A stretch of 42,830 nucleotides of DNA, from contig JAFTMB010000005.1 of assembly GCA_017452605.1 (NCBI GenBank), forward strand, positions 1-42,830, written 5' to 3'. A program made the position numbers and the translations under genes. Below, in pieces: positions 7,701-13,817 of the stretch. This DNA comes from Oscillospiraceae bacterium (lineage in GTDB: Bacteria; Bacillota; Clostridia; Oscillospirales; Oscillospiraceae). The notes beneath the pieces were generated by a model, which saw only the letters and a program-made list of their open reading frames with translations, had not been told where the DNA came from and ran no database searches. Numbering within the stretch: position 1 is the stretch's first letter; every line of letters starts with the position of its first letter.

Positions 7701-9630
7701 GGGCAGCGTTTACGGCGCAGGGGTTGGTTTCACCGACACCGACAGCTCCGTATACATTAACATCTCCGGCGGCGACTTCTCTGCCTGCGACGGTATCGCA
7801 GTGGCTGATGGCATCGCTTCCGGCTACAACGCTCCTGCTTATGCCGAGCTGGATCTGAACGGCTTGGATGAAGCAACTCGCAATAGAGTTGTCGCTATTG
7901 CAGATGATAGCTTTACCTTCGACATGCCTATCGTTATCTTCATTGCCGACGGCGGTACTGGCGACGGCAGAACTCCCGATGCTCCCCTGGCAAGAGGAAC
8001 CGGATCTGCAACTTATGCAAATGCTCCGCTTTACCGGGCATGGGAAGAAATCATTGCTTCCGGTAAGGATGCAACCATCGTTATTTGCGGCACCTACACT
8101 TTGAAGGAAACTGATTATTACAGAAGTGTTGGCGCAAATACTGAAATGGATATTATCATGGACGGTTTTGTCCGTTATCCTGATATTACAATCACCTACA
8201 CCAGCGTTTACGGTGGCGTGGATTATCGAGAGACAGCGAATGCCAAGTTGGCCTACCAAGGTTTGGCTGCTTTGACTCTGCCTACTGGCAGTGTGTTTAA
8301 TAACATTACTGTTAAGGCTGGCGAATGCGGAGCCCGTAATACTTATCTTGCTGCAGGCTTTAATCCTTTGACCCTTGGTCAGGGAACCAACTTTGAGCCT
8401 AACAGTTCCGGTAAGTATCCTATTGTACTTGGCGGTCATAGAAACTATGGTTCTATTGTTGCTGTTACCGATCCCGCCAACATCGTGGTAGATATTGGAG
8501 ACGGCAACACCATTGGTGATGTTTACGGTTTGCTGGCATTCCTTAATAAGAGCCATCCCGGTGACTCTAACATTACTATTAAGAGCGGTACTGTTGGCAG
8601 TGTTTATGGTGATACCGTTAATCCCAATGGTTCCTATGGTATGATCGGTAAGGTTTCCATCAGTATTACCGGCGGCACTATCAAGGGCAAGGTTGTAGCT
8701 ACCAATGTTGGTTACGATTCTGCCGATACTACCAGAGCAGCTTCTGTCGTGATTACCGGAGGAGACTTCTCTAAGGCAGCAGGAATTGTTAGCATAACAT
8801 CCGGTCGTTCTCTTAACGGTCCTAACAGCAGCTTTGTAATTGACTGCTCCAATGGTTCCTACACCACTTATACTCAGGTTAAGGAAGTTGCCGGCAGCCT
8901 GACCGTGCTGGCTCCCGCTGCACAGACTGCTACCAACACCACCACCGGTACTCAGTACCTGACCCTGGCCGATGCATTGGCAGCTGCAACCAGCGGCCAG
9001 ACCGTCAAGCTGACCGATAATGTAACGGAAACCACCGTTACTGTCCCCAGAGGTGTTACTCTGAACCTGTCCAACTACACCCTGACTGCTAAGTTTGTGG
9101 TTGGTCTGGAAGGCAGCAAGATCGTTGGCAACAGCGGCTCTAAGCTGGTTGTTCCCGAGGGCAACCTGAAGATGTCTGAGGATGCATACAGCGTTGTCAG
9201 CGGCGAAAACACCTACTACTTCCTGCCCGTATGGGACAATAACAGCAACTGCTACATCATCTCCAACTTTATGATGGACACCACTGCAGGCGGCCAGACC
9301 ATTACCAGCAATGCCATTGGCTTTAGATTTAACTGCCTGAGCACTAGCACCGTTATGGGTCTGCTGACTGACGACGGCTGCAGCAACAACGGCATGTCTA
9401 TCGTTCTGCAGCTGAGATGGAATGTTGGCAACAAGAAGGCAGTTCAGAACTTCTACTATAGCGATGAGCAGGTTCAGGTCGTCGCTGCCGGCGGTAGCTA
9501 TGTATTTACCCTGACCAACTACAGCCAGCTGGGCATCAATGGCGCTGAGGTTGAAGTTCAGCCCATGGTCGTCACTGACAGCGGTGTGACTCTGTTTGGT
9601 GATACTTGGGTAAACGGCGCTGTAGGCTAA
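4771..9630 (+). CDS. Giant secreted fusion: Cys/His peptidase-like domain plus three beta-helix units
   Basis: 1619 residues from the ATG at 4771 (AAAGGGG ribosome site; typical signal peptide, residues 1-40). Residues about 45-285 belong to the same family as the six genes at 12.2-23.3 kb: AYDYMSTMASIKW, IDYS, YNN, GNSCATSIRHAW (Cys128), GDALV, then GHSFMV (His212) and EQN (240-242), a layout like NlpC/P60 or other papain-fold cysteine peptidases. An Ig-like segment (about 290-390) follows, as in the paralogues. Then come three beta-helix units starting near residues 396, 728 and 1053, and a C-terminal domain (about 1385-1619) shared with the protein at the left edge. There is no C-terminal membrane anchor. 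A 40-residue peptide gene follows 22 bases downstream. This protein physically joins the two surface families of the window. The third unit has more T-ending codons than units 1 and 2. Peptidase activity is inferred, not established. Confidence 0.88.
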   Translation: MKRTVSSSKRRIPLYSVLVAVVLLAVVASIIGVSAPTATAATYDSGARQAAYDYMSTMASIKWTAGVTIDYSSQAGAEASLKYVKGTTYKGMPYNNAQSSLERFQGYLSNGTFTPASTSWDSAPGNSCATSIRHAWQTIDPNIRFDSSKDLNPVLGQGVLALGGMDWSDYSLANPNTKDVKTRNGSTKVLAAYAQLKMGDALVVYNEGVDGHSFMVVSNTVVYSSGTTINADSSKVVVLEQNSYLSDSSDGYKTSWRNLTYTYKELWSRGYLPVTCQALLDDKSPSVEYNLTGASTSEDLITCNLKGNLTSNYFLKSIKAKVTNANGTVVASAVDYPASFNATVAAKRYSFTSLANSLNLGSVPAGDYTLTITAQSGYRVRETVVFQKDFTKETDMVVFVKDNVGSGTGDGSSYENALKPTSVVTAGATGVYNQKNTALYQAWKKVINAGVNSATIVICGDYTITDANCYVGSSSWSNADFNYQDGMNGNVSITYTSVFGGKDYRKDGACIRLEGKAQLSFPTETKTESIDFVSANRTADTTMLCGNHFGMYLGKDTTFNQPTTFTIFGGSRSNASSSGTTNVTVDIGDENAIGDIYGLSNGGNAHTGDSNIVIKSGTILGIVAGDSKIDEQNGLTGNVNITIAGGVIKNNVYGVTGGFSDTDGEVTVKVTGGTFSNWVKVMPTDGSIYSDKYAPATAVLDLSGASASVANAVSSKASGFSTKKEPLVVFIKDGGTGDGTSAESPMGDIATSANYANGNVNALMNTALYRAWEKCIAAGGGTIVVCGEYTIDDSMCYMETGWTNADMKYLGALNPDITITYTSVYKNNDYRLVGAQFTLTQHSHLMFPTATVTENINFSNESRSSDRNISDLGGSCCDLYLGSDTRFINNAANFRIIGGSRSNASGAGDTNITLNIGDGEYNCVGSIYGLSDGTYSHAGNATINIISGTVLGNVVGDGYSIGTSGDVEINISGGSVKGSVYGAGVGFTDTDSSVYINISGGDFSACDGIAVADGIASGYNAPAYAELDLNGLDEATRNRVVAIADDSFTFDMPIVIFIADGGTGDGRTPDAPLARGTGSATYANAPLYRAWEEIIASGKDATIVICGTYTLKETDYYRSVGANTEMDIIMDGFVRYPDITITYTSVYGGVDYRETANAKLAYQGLAALTLPTGSVFNNITVKAGECGARNTYLAAGFNPLTLGQGTNFEPNSSGKYPIVLGGHRNYGSIVAVTDPANIVVDIGDGNTIGDVYGLLAFLNKSHPGDSNITIKSGTVGSVYGDTVNPNGSYGMIGKVSISITGGTIKGKVVATNVGYDSADTTRAASVVITGGDFSKAAGIVSITSGRSLNGPNSSFVIDCSNGSYTTYTQVKEVAGSLTVLAPAAQTATNTTTGTQYLTLADALAAATSGQTVKLTDNVTETTVTVPRGVTLNLSNYTLTAKFVVGLEGSKIVGNSGSKLVVPEGNLKMSEDAYSVVSGENTYYFLPVWDNNSNCYIISNFMMDTTAGGQTITSNAIGFRFNCLSTSTVMGLLTDDGCSNNGMSIVLQLRWNVGNKKAVQNFYYSDEQVQVVAAGGSYVFTLTNYSQLGINGAEVEVQPMVVTDSGVTLFGDTWVNGAVG

Positions 9631-9652
9631 CGAATCAGAGGAGGAAATCAAA

Positions 9653-9775
9653 ATGAAGAAATTTGAAACACCTGAAGTTGTGGTCTTACGGCTTGCTACT
9701 GAATCCGTCCTGGATGTTCAAGTAGGCGGAGAGTCCGGCGCCCAGGTTACCATTCCTGAAATTGAGGTTAAATAA
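9653..9775 (+). CDS. Small 40-residue peptide, paired with giant fusion protein
   Basis: A 40-residue ORF starting MKKFETPEVVVLRLATES and ending IPEIEVK, preceded by GAGGAGG about 10 bases from the ATG. It follows the giant fusion gene by 22 bases and precedes a terminator. It is a paralogue of the peptide at 1746-1865: the first half is nearly the same at protein level, while the second half differs apart from Gly/Glu content and a hydrophobic-P-E ending. There is no cysteine, signal peptide or membrane segment. The repeated pairing with surface proteins that lack a C-terminal anchor suggests a linked role (partner, regulator or precursor peptide), but this is inference. Confidence 0.75.
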   Translation: MKKFETPEVVVLRLATESVLDVQVGGESGAQVTIPEIEVK

Positions 9776-9785
9776 TCAATGAATT

Positions 9786-9822
9786 ATCCGGCAGTGGATG
9801 AAAGTCCACTGCCGGATTTTTT
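9786..9822 (+). terminator. Intrinsic terminator after the second small peptide
   Basis: A 13-bp perfect stem (ATCCGGCAGTGGA and its complement) with a 6-base loop and a T run to 9822. Its CCGGCAG core resembles the terminator at 1884-1916, consistent with duplication of the whole surface protein/peptide module. Confidence 0.92.
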
Positions 9823-9860
9823 ATAAAAAAATAACCACCGGCAATTTCTTGCCGGTGGTT
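9823..9860 (-). terminator. Intrinsic terminator of the isomerase-like gene (minus strand)
   Basis: A 12-bp stem (AACCACCGGCAA at 9833-9844 with 9849-9860) followed, in the minus direction, by the T run formed by the A-rich stretch 9823-9832. It ends the leftward isomerase gene and directly abuts the rightward terminator. Confidence 0.85.
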
Positions 9861-9875
9861 TATTGCTATTTACGA

Positions 9876-11270
9876 TTACTCGATGACAACCACATCAAAG
9901 CCCATCATCTGACCAAAGGTCTTCAGTTCCTCGACGGGAACATCGTAAACCATGGCGCAGTGGTGTGTGCCGCCGTTCATGGAGTATTCCTTCAGGAATG
10001 CGGGCAGCTTCTTGCCGGGCTTGAACCAGCCCTGGTTTGCGTTTCTGTATGCGCCGAATTCCAGACCGGCATCCAGCATTTTGCCGGGGCAGATGATCAT
10101 GGTGAAGCTGTCGTTCATAGGAGCGAGGTTCACAATGGAAACATTGCCGGGGCGAATGCAGCTGTATACAGCGACAGTGTCACCGCAGGAATTGTAGTTA
10201 AAGGGGCAGTCGCTGATCACGGGCTTCCACTGGGCCAGATTGGGGTTGGATTCACCCATGTGGCTCATGAGGAGCACATCCTGCTCCCAGTCGGGGCAGA
10301 ACATTTCCGTGAAGGTGGTGTTGGGGTAGACGCTGTAAAGCGCGCCAACCAGACCGGCGGTAAGGACATCGCCTTCGCCTGCGTAACCCTTGCCGCGCTC
10401 AAGAATTTTGCAGCCTTCAGCAAAGGGCATCTTGGGCAGACCGCAAATATCCAGAGTCAGGAAGTTGATAGTGCAGGCGGTCAGTTCTTTTTCTTCCATC
10501 CACTTACGGACAGCCAGACCGGACTTGGTTGCCAGACGGTATTCTTCCATCTTGTTGACATTAACGGTGTACTTCTTGGCGTCCAGAGCAATTTCTGCAT
10601 CCACTTCTTCGTCCGTAACCTTGGCCACATACTCCTTGACCACGTCGGTGGTCATGTAGCTAACCTCGGCGCCGATGTCGTTGCGATAACGTTCGTCGGA
10701 AATCAGGAAGTCACCCATGCCGGTGAAGCTGCCGCCAACGGAGCCGACCTTGGCGTTTCTGTAAGCCTTGGCAACTGCGGCGGCGCGGCACATGCCCACA
10801 ACTTCAGAAAGAACTTCGCTGTGCAGAGCGTGACCTGCGCAGATGTAGTAGGGCTTGCCGTTGCGCTTAAGGAGGTTGCACATATCCTGCACACCGTGAA
10901 TGCCGTGGTTGGGGTCAATGCGCTCGGAGTAATTGGCGACCTTAATCAGCTCGTAGTCGGGAGTGGTGTCAAATACAATAATGGGGGCATTCAGCTTCAA
11001 AAGGGACTGAATGGATTCCAGGGAAGGGGAGTAGGCCAGGTGCTGAGTAATGACAGCGGTAACGCCGGCATCGTTAAACTTCTGAACGGCCTTCTCGAAC
11101 TCCGGCGCGATACGGCAGACCTCGTCAGCCATCACAATTTCCAGACCCTGGGTTTCCAGCATGGAAACCAGCATGTTCATGTGACGAACCATGGGGTCAC
11201 GCAGATGGGGGTCGCTGTCGTCGTAGAGTTTAATGTAAAGGGGAAGATATCCAACTTTAATCTTTTCCAT
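9876..11270 (-). CDS. L-fucose/L-arabinose isomerase-family protein
   Basis: 464 residues. The overall layout matches the AraA/FucI-type sugar isomerase superfamily, which interconverts aldose and ketose forms of arabinose, fucose or related sugars in the cytoplasm with a divalent metal. Visible features are the N-terminal KVGYLPLYIKLYDD with a flavodoxin-like first domain, TQHLAYSP, GGSFTGMGDF (compare the SFTGMGDF-like motif of the family), VLLMSHMGESNP (His of the metal site) and a late GGTHHC motif (second His). The length is near that of AraA (about 470-500). The ATG at 11270 has AAGGAG upstream on the minus strand. It is transcribed alone and divergently from the YesL-like gene. The substrate cannot be decided; fucose or rhamnose-type sugars would fit the aldolase and fkp genes further right. 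Confidence 0.8.
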   Translation of the reverse strand: MEKIKVGYLPLYIKLYDDSDPHLRDPMVRHMNMLVSMLETQGLEIVMADEVCRIAPEFEKAVQKFNDAGVTAVITQHLAYSPSLESIQSLLKLNAPIIVFDTTPDYELIKVANYSERIDPNHGIHGVQDMCNLLKRNGKPYYICAGHALHSEVLSEVVGMCRAAAVAKAYRNAKVGSVGGSFTGMGDFLISDERYRNDIGAEVSYMTTDVVKEYVAKVTDEEVDAEIALDAKKYTVNVNKMEEYRLATKSGLAVRKWMEEKELTACTINFLTLDICGLPKMPFAEGCKILERGKGYAGEGDVLTAGLVGALYSVYPNTTFTEMFCPDWEQDVLLMSHMGESNPNLAQWKPVISDCPFNYNSCGDTVAVYSCIRPGNVSIVNLAPMNDSFTMIICPGKMLDAGLEFGAYRNANQGWFKPGKKLPAFLKEYSMNGGTHHCAMVYDVPVEELKTFGQMMGFDVVVIE

Positions 11271-11357
11271 AAGTACGCTCCTTAATCTAAGTAATAAACA
11301 GACATGGCTATTATATAGGAAAAATTTCGGAAAGAAAAGAGCTTTTGTAAAAATAAT

Positions 11358-11386
11358 TTGAAATATTTACTACTATGTGCTATCAT
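11358..11386 (+). promoter_or_regulatory. Probable promoter of the YesL-like gene
   Basis: TTGAAA at 11358-11363, a 17-base spacer and TATCAT at 11381-11386. This places transcription start about 45 bases before the ATG at 11438. Confidence 0.65.
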
Positions 11387-11437
11387 GTTTTCGACATCCT
11401 TCACTGTATGTCCAGAAAGAACCCCGGAGGAATCTAC

Positions 11438-12118
11438 ATGAACCCTTTTAACATCAATTCGCCCATTATGCAGTTTTTAGCCAAGGTTGCTGACCTTATG
11501 ATTCTGAATGTACTTACCATTATCTTTTCCATTCCCATTGTGACAATCGGCGCGGCAACGGCTGCGTTGCACAGCTGCGTGGAAAAGGTGTTCGATGACG
11601 AGGGTACATTACTGAAAAACTACTTCCGGGCCTTTTTCAGCAACTTTAAGCAGGCTACGCTGGAATGGCTGCTGCTTCTGTTTTTAGGTGGTGTCAGCCT
11701 GATTGTGCTGCTGTTTGCCAAAGGAAATGAATTTGCGGCTGTGTCTATGGTTATGTGCATGGCTGGTATGGTTATTTGCGGACTGGTATTTGTGTGGGTG
11801 TTTCCTTTGCAGGTTCACTTCCACAACACCACTCTGGCCATGCTTCGCAATGCCCTCATTTGCAGCTTTTCCTATCCCATCCGCTCCATCGTTATGCTGG
11901 CGCTGAATCTGGTGCCTGCCATCATTCTTGTCTTTGTGGACGGCGGTCTGTTTTTGAAAATGGCGCCCCTTTGGCTTATCGGCTGGTTTTCCATCTGCAC
12001 CTGGGCTTGTCAGCTGCTGCTGAAAAAGCCGCTGAATATGCTTAAAGAAATGGCTACCAATCAAGCCGAAGCCAATCAAGGGGAGACTCAGGAGAACAAC
12101 GAACTCCCCGAAGCCTAA
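11438..12118 (+). CDS. YesL-like (DUF624) integral membrane protein
   Basis: 226 residues from the ATG at 11438, chosen because CGGAGG lies 8-9 bases upstream and the protein then starts MNPFNINSPIMQFLAKVADL, the usual start of the family; the upstream in-frame ATG at 11375 falls inside the promoter. Five to six hydrophobic helices are evident, with the conserved LNxLxxxxSIPxxTIGAAxAAL stretch near residues 25-50. DUF624/YesL proteins are small membrane proteins usually found in Firmicute oligosaccharide-uptake operons (for example yes and lpl type); their biochemical role is not known. The Gln/Glu/Asn-rich tail is hydrophilic. No clear terminator was seen before the next promoter. Confidence 0.85.
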   Translation: MNPFNINSPIMQFLAKVADLMILNVLTIIFSIPIVTIGAATAALHSCVEKVFDDEGTLLKNYFRAFFSNFKQATLEWLLLLFLGGVSLIVLLFAKGNEFAAVSMVMCMAGMVICGLVFVWVFPLQVHFHNTTLAMLRNALICSFSYPIRSIVMLALNLVPAIILVFVDGGLFLKMAPLWLIGWFSICTWACQLLLKKPLNMLKEMATNQAEANQGETQENNELPEA

Positions 12119-12188
12119 GACGGGCGAATGTAATAGGGGAGAGGCATTCATGTGATGCGACATATTATCGGATAATTCTTTCTTTGAA

Positions 12189-12217
12189 TTGACAATTGGA
12201 AAAACATACAATATAAT
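12189..12217 (+). promoter_or_regulatory. Consensus promoter for lipoprotein peptidase-like gene 1
   Basis: TTGACA at 12189-12194, a 17-base spacer and TATAAT at 12212-12217, both perfect. TTGGAGG and the ATG at 12248 follow. Confidence 0.9.
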
Positions 12218-12247
12218 AAAAACGAATAAAATTTTGGAGGGAAACCT

Positions 12248-13576
12248 ATGAAAAAGATTTCCATACTGTTAGCCCTAATTCTTCTGCTCAGCTGCTTTGC
12301 AGGCTGCGCTCCGGCTGCGGACGATCCGGCTGAATCCACCGGCTCCGGCCAGCAGCAGGAATCCACTGGCTCTAATCAGCAAGAGTCTACCGGCACATCC
12401 GCTACCGACGGTCAGGAATCCACCGGCACCAATCAGCAAGAGTCTACCGGCACATCCGCTACCGACAGTCAGGAATCCACCGGCGCTCCTGTCGATGAGC
12501 CCGATGACGACATTCCCGAGGGCGTGTTGGCGCTTTCCGGCAAGGGCGTGAGCGCTCGTAAGCTGGCGGTGAAGTACATGCTTGATATGGCAAATCTGAA
12601 GTGGTCTCCCGATCACGACATTAACTTTACCGAGTTTGGCTTTGACAAGCTCGTATACGAGGCAGGAAAGACCTATTACGGAGTGGTTTACAACAATAAC
12701 TCCACAGGCTTTGAAAAATTCTGCAGCGTTCTGGATGATAACAATACATATCTGGAAAGCAACATCACCTGGAATGACTGGAACGGCTGGAACGAGTCTC
12801 CCGGAAACTCCTGCGCGACATCTATTGAACACGCTTGGCAGCAGATCAGCCCCACTGTAGAATACGGCTACAGCAAGGACATGATGCCCTACTACAAAGA
12901 AACCAATGTTTTGGGCGTGGGCGACATTGACTGGTCTACCTATAACGGAAAAAACACCAATACAATCCTTAAAGGCAATGATCGCATGGTGGTTATGGAA
13001 GCTTACGCTCTGACCCATCTGGGCGACGGTGTTGTTCGCTATTGGGACAATGGCGGACACGCGCTGATGATTACCAAGGAGCCGGAAGTGTATCGTAATG
13101 AAGACGGTTCTGTCAACCCGGTCAAGAGCTTCCTCTATCTGACAGAGCAAAACAACTATCTGAACCTCCGGCGGGAATATCCCTCCTCCTGGGGCGTTGA
13201 TATGAAGATGAGTTTTACTGAGGTTTACAATCAGGGATATCTGCCGGTTACTATAGCAGAGCTGCAATCTGACGTGGTTCCCAATGCCACCTTTGACGTG
13301 GAAAACGAACCCACCGCGGAGGCACTGGCTCAGGGATCCCTTTCCTGCACAGTTGAAAGTAACTACTGCATGAATGTGGTTAAGGTTGAAATCCTCTCCG
13401 GCGACGAGGTAGTTGCCAGCGCTGAGGATTATCCCTACAAGAAAGTTTTCCCCTGCAAAAAATTGGGTGAGGCTGTTGGCTTAGACGAGCTTGCTGCCGG
13501 TGAATACACCCTGAAGATCACCGCCGAAGTGGGCCTTGGAAGCATCACTCTGGTCAACATTTCCTTCACAAAATAA
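12248..13576 (+). CDS. Lipoprotein with Cys/His peptidase-like domain (paralogue 1 of the array)
   Basis: 442 residues. The signal ends in LLSCFAGC, a lipobox-like site with Cys20 as the probable lipidated residue, so the protein is likely tethered to the outer face of the membrane. A Ser/Thr/Gln-rich linker (about 25-90, repeated QESTG) leads to the conserved domain: KYMLDMANLKW, YNNNSTG, GNSCATSIEHAWQQ (Cys189), DMMPYY, GDIDWSTYNGKNTNT, GGHALMITKEP (His271) and EQNN, then YPSSW and GYLPVT. An Ig-like C-terminal part ends in GEYTLKITAEVG. Cys-His spacing is 82 residues. The fold is probably NlpC/P60- or papain-like, inferred from motif order only. Its own promoter lies upstream and a terminator downstream. 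Confidence 0.85.
   Translation: MKKISILLALILLLSCFAGCAPAADDPAESTGSGQQQESTGSNQQESTGTSATDGQESTGTNQQESTGTSATDSQESTGAPVDEPDDDIPEGVLALSGKGVSARKLAVKYMLDMANLKWSPDHDINFTEFGFDKLVYEAGKTYYGVVYNNNSTGFEKFCSVLDDNNTYLESNITWNDWNGWNESPGNSCATSIEHAWQQISPTVEYGYSKDMMPYYKETNVLGVGDIDWSTYNGKNTNTILKGNDRMVVMEAYALTHLGDGVVRYWDNGGHALMITKEPEVYRNEDGSVNPVKSFLYLTEQNNYLNLRREYPSSWGVDMKMSFTEVYNQGYLPVTIAELQSDVVPNATFDVENEPTAEALAQGSLSCTVESNYCMNVVKVEILSGDEVVASAEDYPYKKVFPCKKLGEAVGLDELAAGEYTLKITAEVGLGSITLVNISFTK
12374..12487 (+). repeat. 57-bp direct repeat in the lipoprotein linker
   Basis: Two nearly identical 57-base copies (starting at 12374 and 12431) encode a 19-residue QESTG/TSATD linker unit. Near-identity at DNA level, including third positions, points to recent slippage or unequal recombination. 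Confidence 0.85.
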
Positions 13577-13613
13577 GGAAATACACCCTGAACAAAACTG
13601 GATATACGCAATC

Positions 13614-13651
13614 TTCTCCCCGGATGGTTTTGGCCGCCGGGGAGAATTTTT
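13614..13651 (+). terminator. Intrinsic terminator after peptidase-like lipoprotein 1
   Basis: A TTCTCCCCGG / CCGGGGAGAA stem (13614-13623 with 13637-13646) and a T run. A related hairpin sits at 17821-17863 in the duplicated cassette. Confidence 0.85.
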
Positions 13652-13653
13652 AC

Positions 13654-13706
13654 AATGCGATTTATACAAAAAAGGAGGGGCGTTTTTTGGTCAGCATATA
13701 CAAAAC
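13654..13706 (+). repeat. 53-bp element upstream of a beta-helix gene (copy 1)
   Basis: It starts AATGCGA and ends TCAGCATATACAAAAC. The matching copy at 17867-17919 has the same length and sits in the same place, between a terminator and the promoter of a single-unit beta-helix gene. It may be simply duplicated spacer or a regulatory element (operator or UP-like). Confidence 0.7.
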
Positions 13707-13729
13707 GAATAACAAACGGCTGACATTGA

Positions 13730-13758
13730 TTGACAATAAGATAATTAGATCCTATAAT
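13730..13758 (+). promoter_or_regulatory. Consensus promoter for the 448-residue beta-helix protein
   Basis: TTGACA at 13730-13735, a 17-base spacer and TATAAT at 13753-13758. The leader after it shares CTGTAAGAAA, GGCAATTCAAA and AAGGAGAAGGACAAA with the leader of the gene at 18029. Confidence 0.9.
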
Positions 13759-13817
13759 GAAAACAGCTTAATTCTGTAAGAAATAGGCAATTCAAACATC
13801 AGAAGGAGAAGGACAAA

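Noticed and set aside
5233-9651. A 1472-codon open frame antisense to the giant fusion gene (and an 827-codon one at 2013-4496).
   Set aside because: They are shadows: the sense genes use GNC/ACC/AAC-type codons that rarely create stops on the opposite strand, the antisense products are low-complexity Gly/Ala/Val/Asn-rich, and all promoters, ribosome sites and terminators fit the plus strand.
9823-9875. Double hairpins at 9786-9860 as a CRISPR-like or mobile-element end.
   Set aside because: They are two ordinary terminators for convergent transcripts; no repeat series or transposase is present.
11271-11357. A promoter for the minus-strand isomerase gene with TATAAT at 11315-11310.
   Set aside because: The -10 is good but the -35 at proper distance (TTTTCT) is poor; too uncertain to list.
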